Source: Arthrobacter sp. B0490
GTDB lineage: Bacteria > Actinomycetota > Actinomycetes > Actinomycetales > Micrococcaceae
Direction: 5' to 3'
DNA length: 64,000 nt
NCBI RefSeq assembly: GCF_002929355.1
Contig: NZ_PJIR01000006.1
Location: 124,001-188,000 of the forward strand
The notes under the pieces: generated by a model
Seen by the model: only the letters and a program-made list of their open reading frames with translations
Told to the model about the DNA's origin: nothing
Database searches by the model: none
Translations under genes and position numbers: made by a program
In this document: one piece after another, positions 63,700 through 64,000 of the stretch
Layout: each line of letters begins with the position of its first letter
Numbering within the stretch: position 1 is the first letter of the stretch

Positions 63700-64000
63700 T
63701 CAGTCTCCGGGCGGGATCACGTGCAGCCGGATGCCGGTCCCTGCCGGCATCGCTGCGGCCAGTCGCGTGGTGAAGGAAGCGGCCTCGAGATCACCGTTGA
63801 CCGCGTCCCATGCCTGGGCGTGGCCGAGATCGAGGGTGACATCCGTCCTGGGCGCCAGGCTCGCGGCCCGCCGGACGACCAGATCGAGGCCATGGATGTT
63901 GACCGGTGACACGCACCCGTGGACGATGATCCGCACGGCGTCGAGGTCAGGATCGGCGGTGACGAGGACCTTGAGCTTCTGGCGTCCGGCCGACGGGTGC
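63700..64000 (-). CDS. Hypothetical protein, 5' end beyond the window (STAS-like?)
   Basis: The frame is open from the window edge (HPSAGRQKLKVLVTADPDLDAVRIIVHG) to the TGA at 63700, giving at least 99 residues. Alternating strands and helices (RIIVHGCVSPVNIHGLDLVVRRAASL, then VTLDLGHAQAWDAVN) recall STAS/anti-sigma-antagonist folds, but the usual phosphorylatable Ser motif is not evident. The assignment is weak. Confidence 0.5.
   Translation of the reverse strand, partial: HPSAGRQKLKVLVTADPDLDAVRIIVHGCVSPVNIHGLDLVVRRAASLAPRTDVTLDLGHAQAWDAVNGDLEAASFTTRLAAAMPAGTGIRLHVIPPGD

Overview
This is a high-GC chromosomal segment of an actinobacterium, most likely Micrococcaceae (Arthrobacter or a close relative). 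The supporting marks are the very high GC with G/C third positions, frequent GTG/TTG starts, many apparently leaderless genes, and families typical of that group: DUF222-HNH (13E12), a DUF3027-like protein, DUF3263, LytR_C, WXG100, a DevR/DevS-type system, a DtxR-family repressor and an XPB helicase. Gene density is ordinary. I see no prophage, IS element, CRISPR array or rRNA operon.

Layout. 1-11 kb: the end of an APC permease, a divergent XRE-cupin regulator / sodium:solute symporter pair, an acyl-CoA ligase/AI-2E-family permease pair, a VIT/CCC1 metal transporter with a ferritin-like N-terminus behind a yybP-ykoY (Mn2+) riboswitch, an HtrA-like protease, an SRPBCC protein and a zinc alcohol dehydrogenase. 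11-19 kb: a remnant of a sugar porter, sucCD, pcrA, a membrane protein, tRNA-Arg(CCU), a Nudix hydrolase and an ABC exporter. 19-25.4 kb: a polar amino-acid (cystine-like) ABC importer, then fdhD and a tightly overlapping HNH-mobA-DUF6457-moeA block for molybdenum cofactor and formate dehydrogenase maturation. 25.5-28.8 kb: two tandem NlpC/P60 cell-wall proteins behind a c-di-AMP (ydaO/yuaA) riboswitch, then GC-rich tandem repeats and a DtxR-family repressor.

29-34.7 kb: serC, a DUF222-HNH gene whose promoter holds a degenerate LexA box and whose coding sequence holds a long perfect hairpin, and an MFS / DUF3027-like / cold-shock operon. 34.9-42 kb: the helicase-associated gene plus XPB pair, an OmpR-type two-component system and an orphan WXG100 protein. 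42-50 kb: groL with CIRCE, a TM2 protein, LytR_C and DUF3263 proteins, ung, a ThrE-type exporter and a FemX-like ligase. 50-59.6 kb: an aldo/keto reductase plus epimerase operon, a DHA2 drug exporter, an Old Yellow Enzyme, several small membrane or disordered proteins, an SDR and a phosphoesterase. 59.6-64 kb: a decayed-looking stretch, a tandem-domain universal stress protein, a devR/devS-like pair with three 14-bp palindromes upstream, and a partial gene at the edge.

The most informative content is regulatory. Two riboswitches (Mn2+ on a metal exporter, c-di-AMP on cell-wall hydrolases), a palindrome array shared by usp and devR, a CIRCE element, an SOS-like box on a 13E12 gene, a 20-nt palindrome before the DtxR-family gene and a recurrent leaderless promoter geometry can all be read from the bases. 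All functional statements are by recognition of families; no database search was run.
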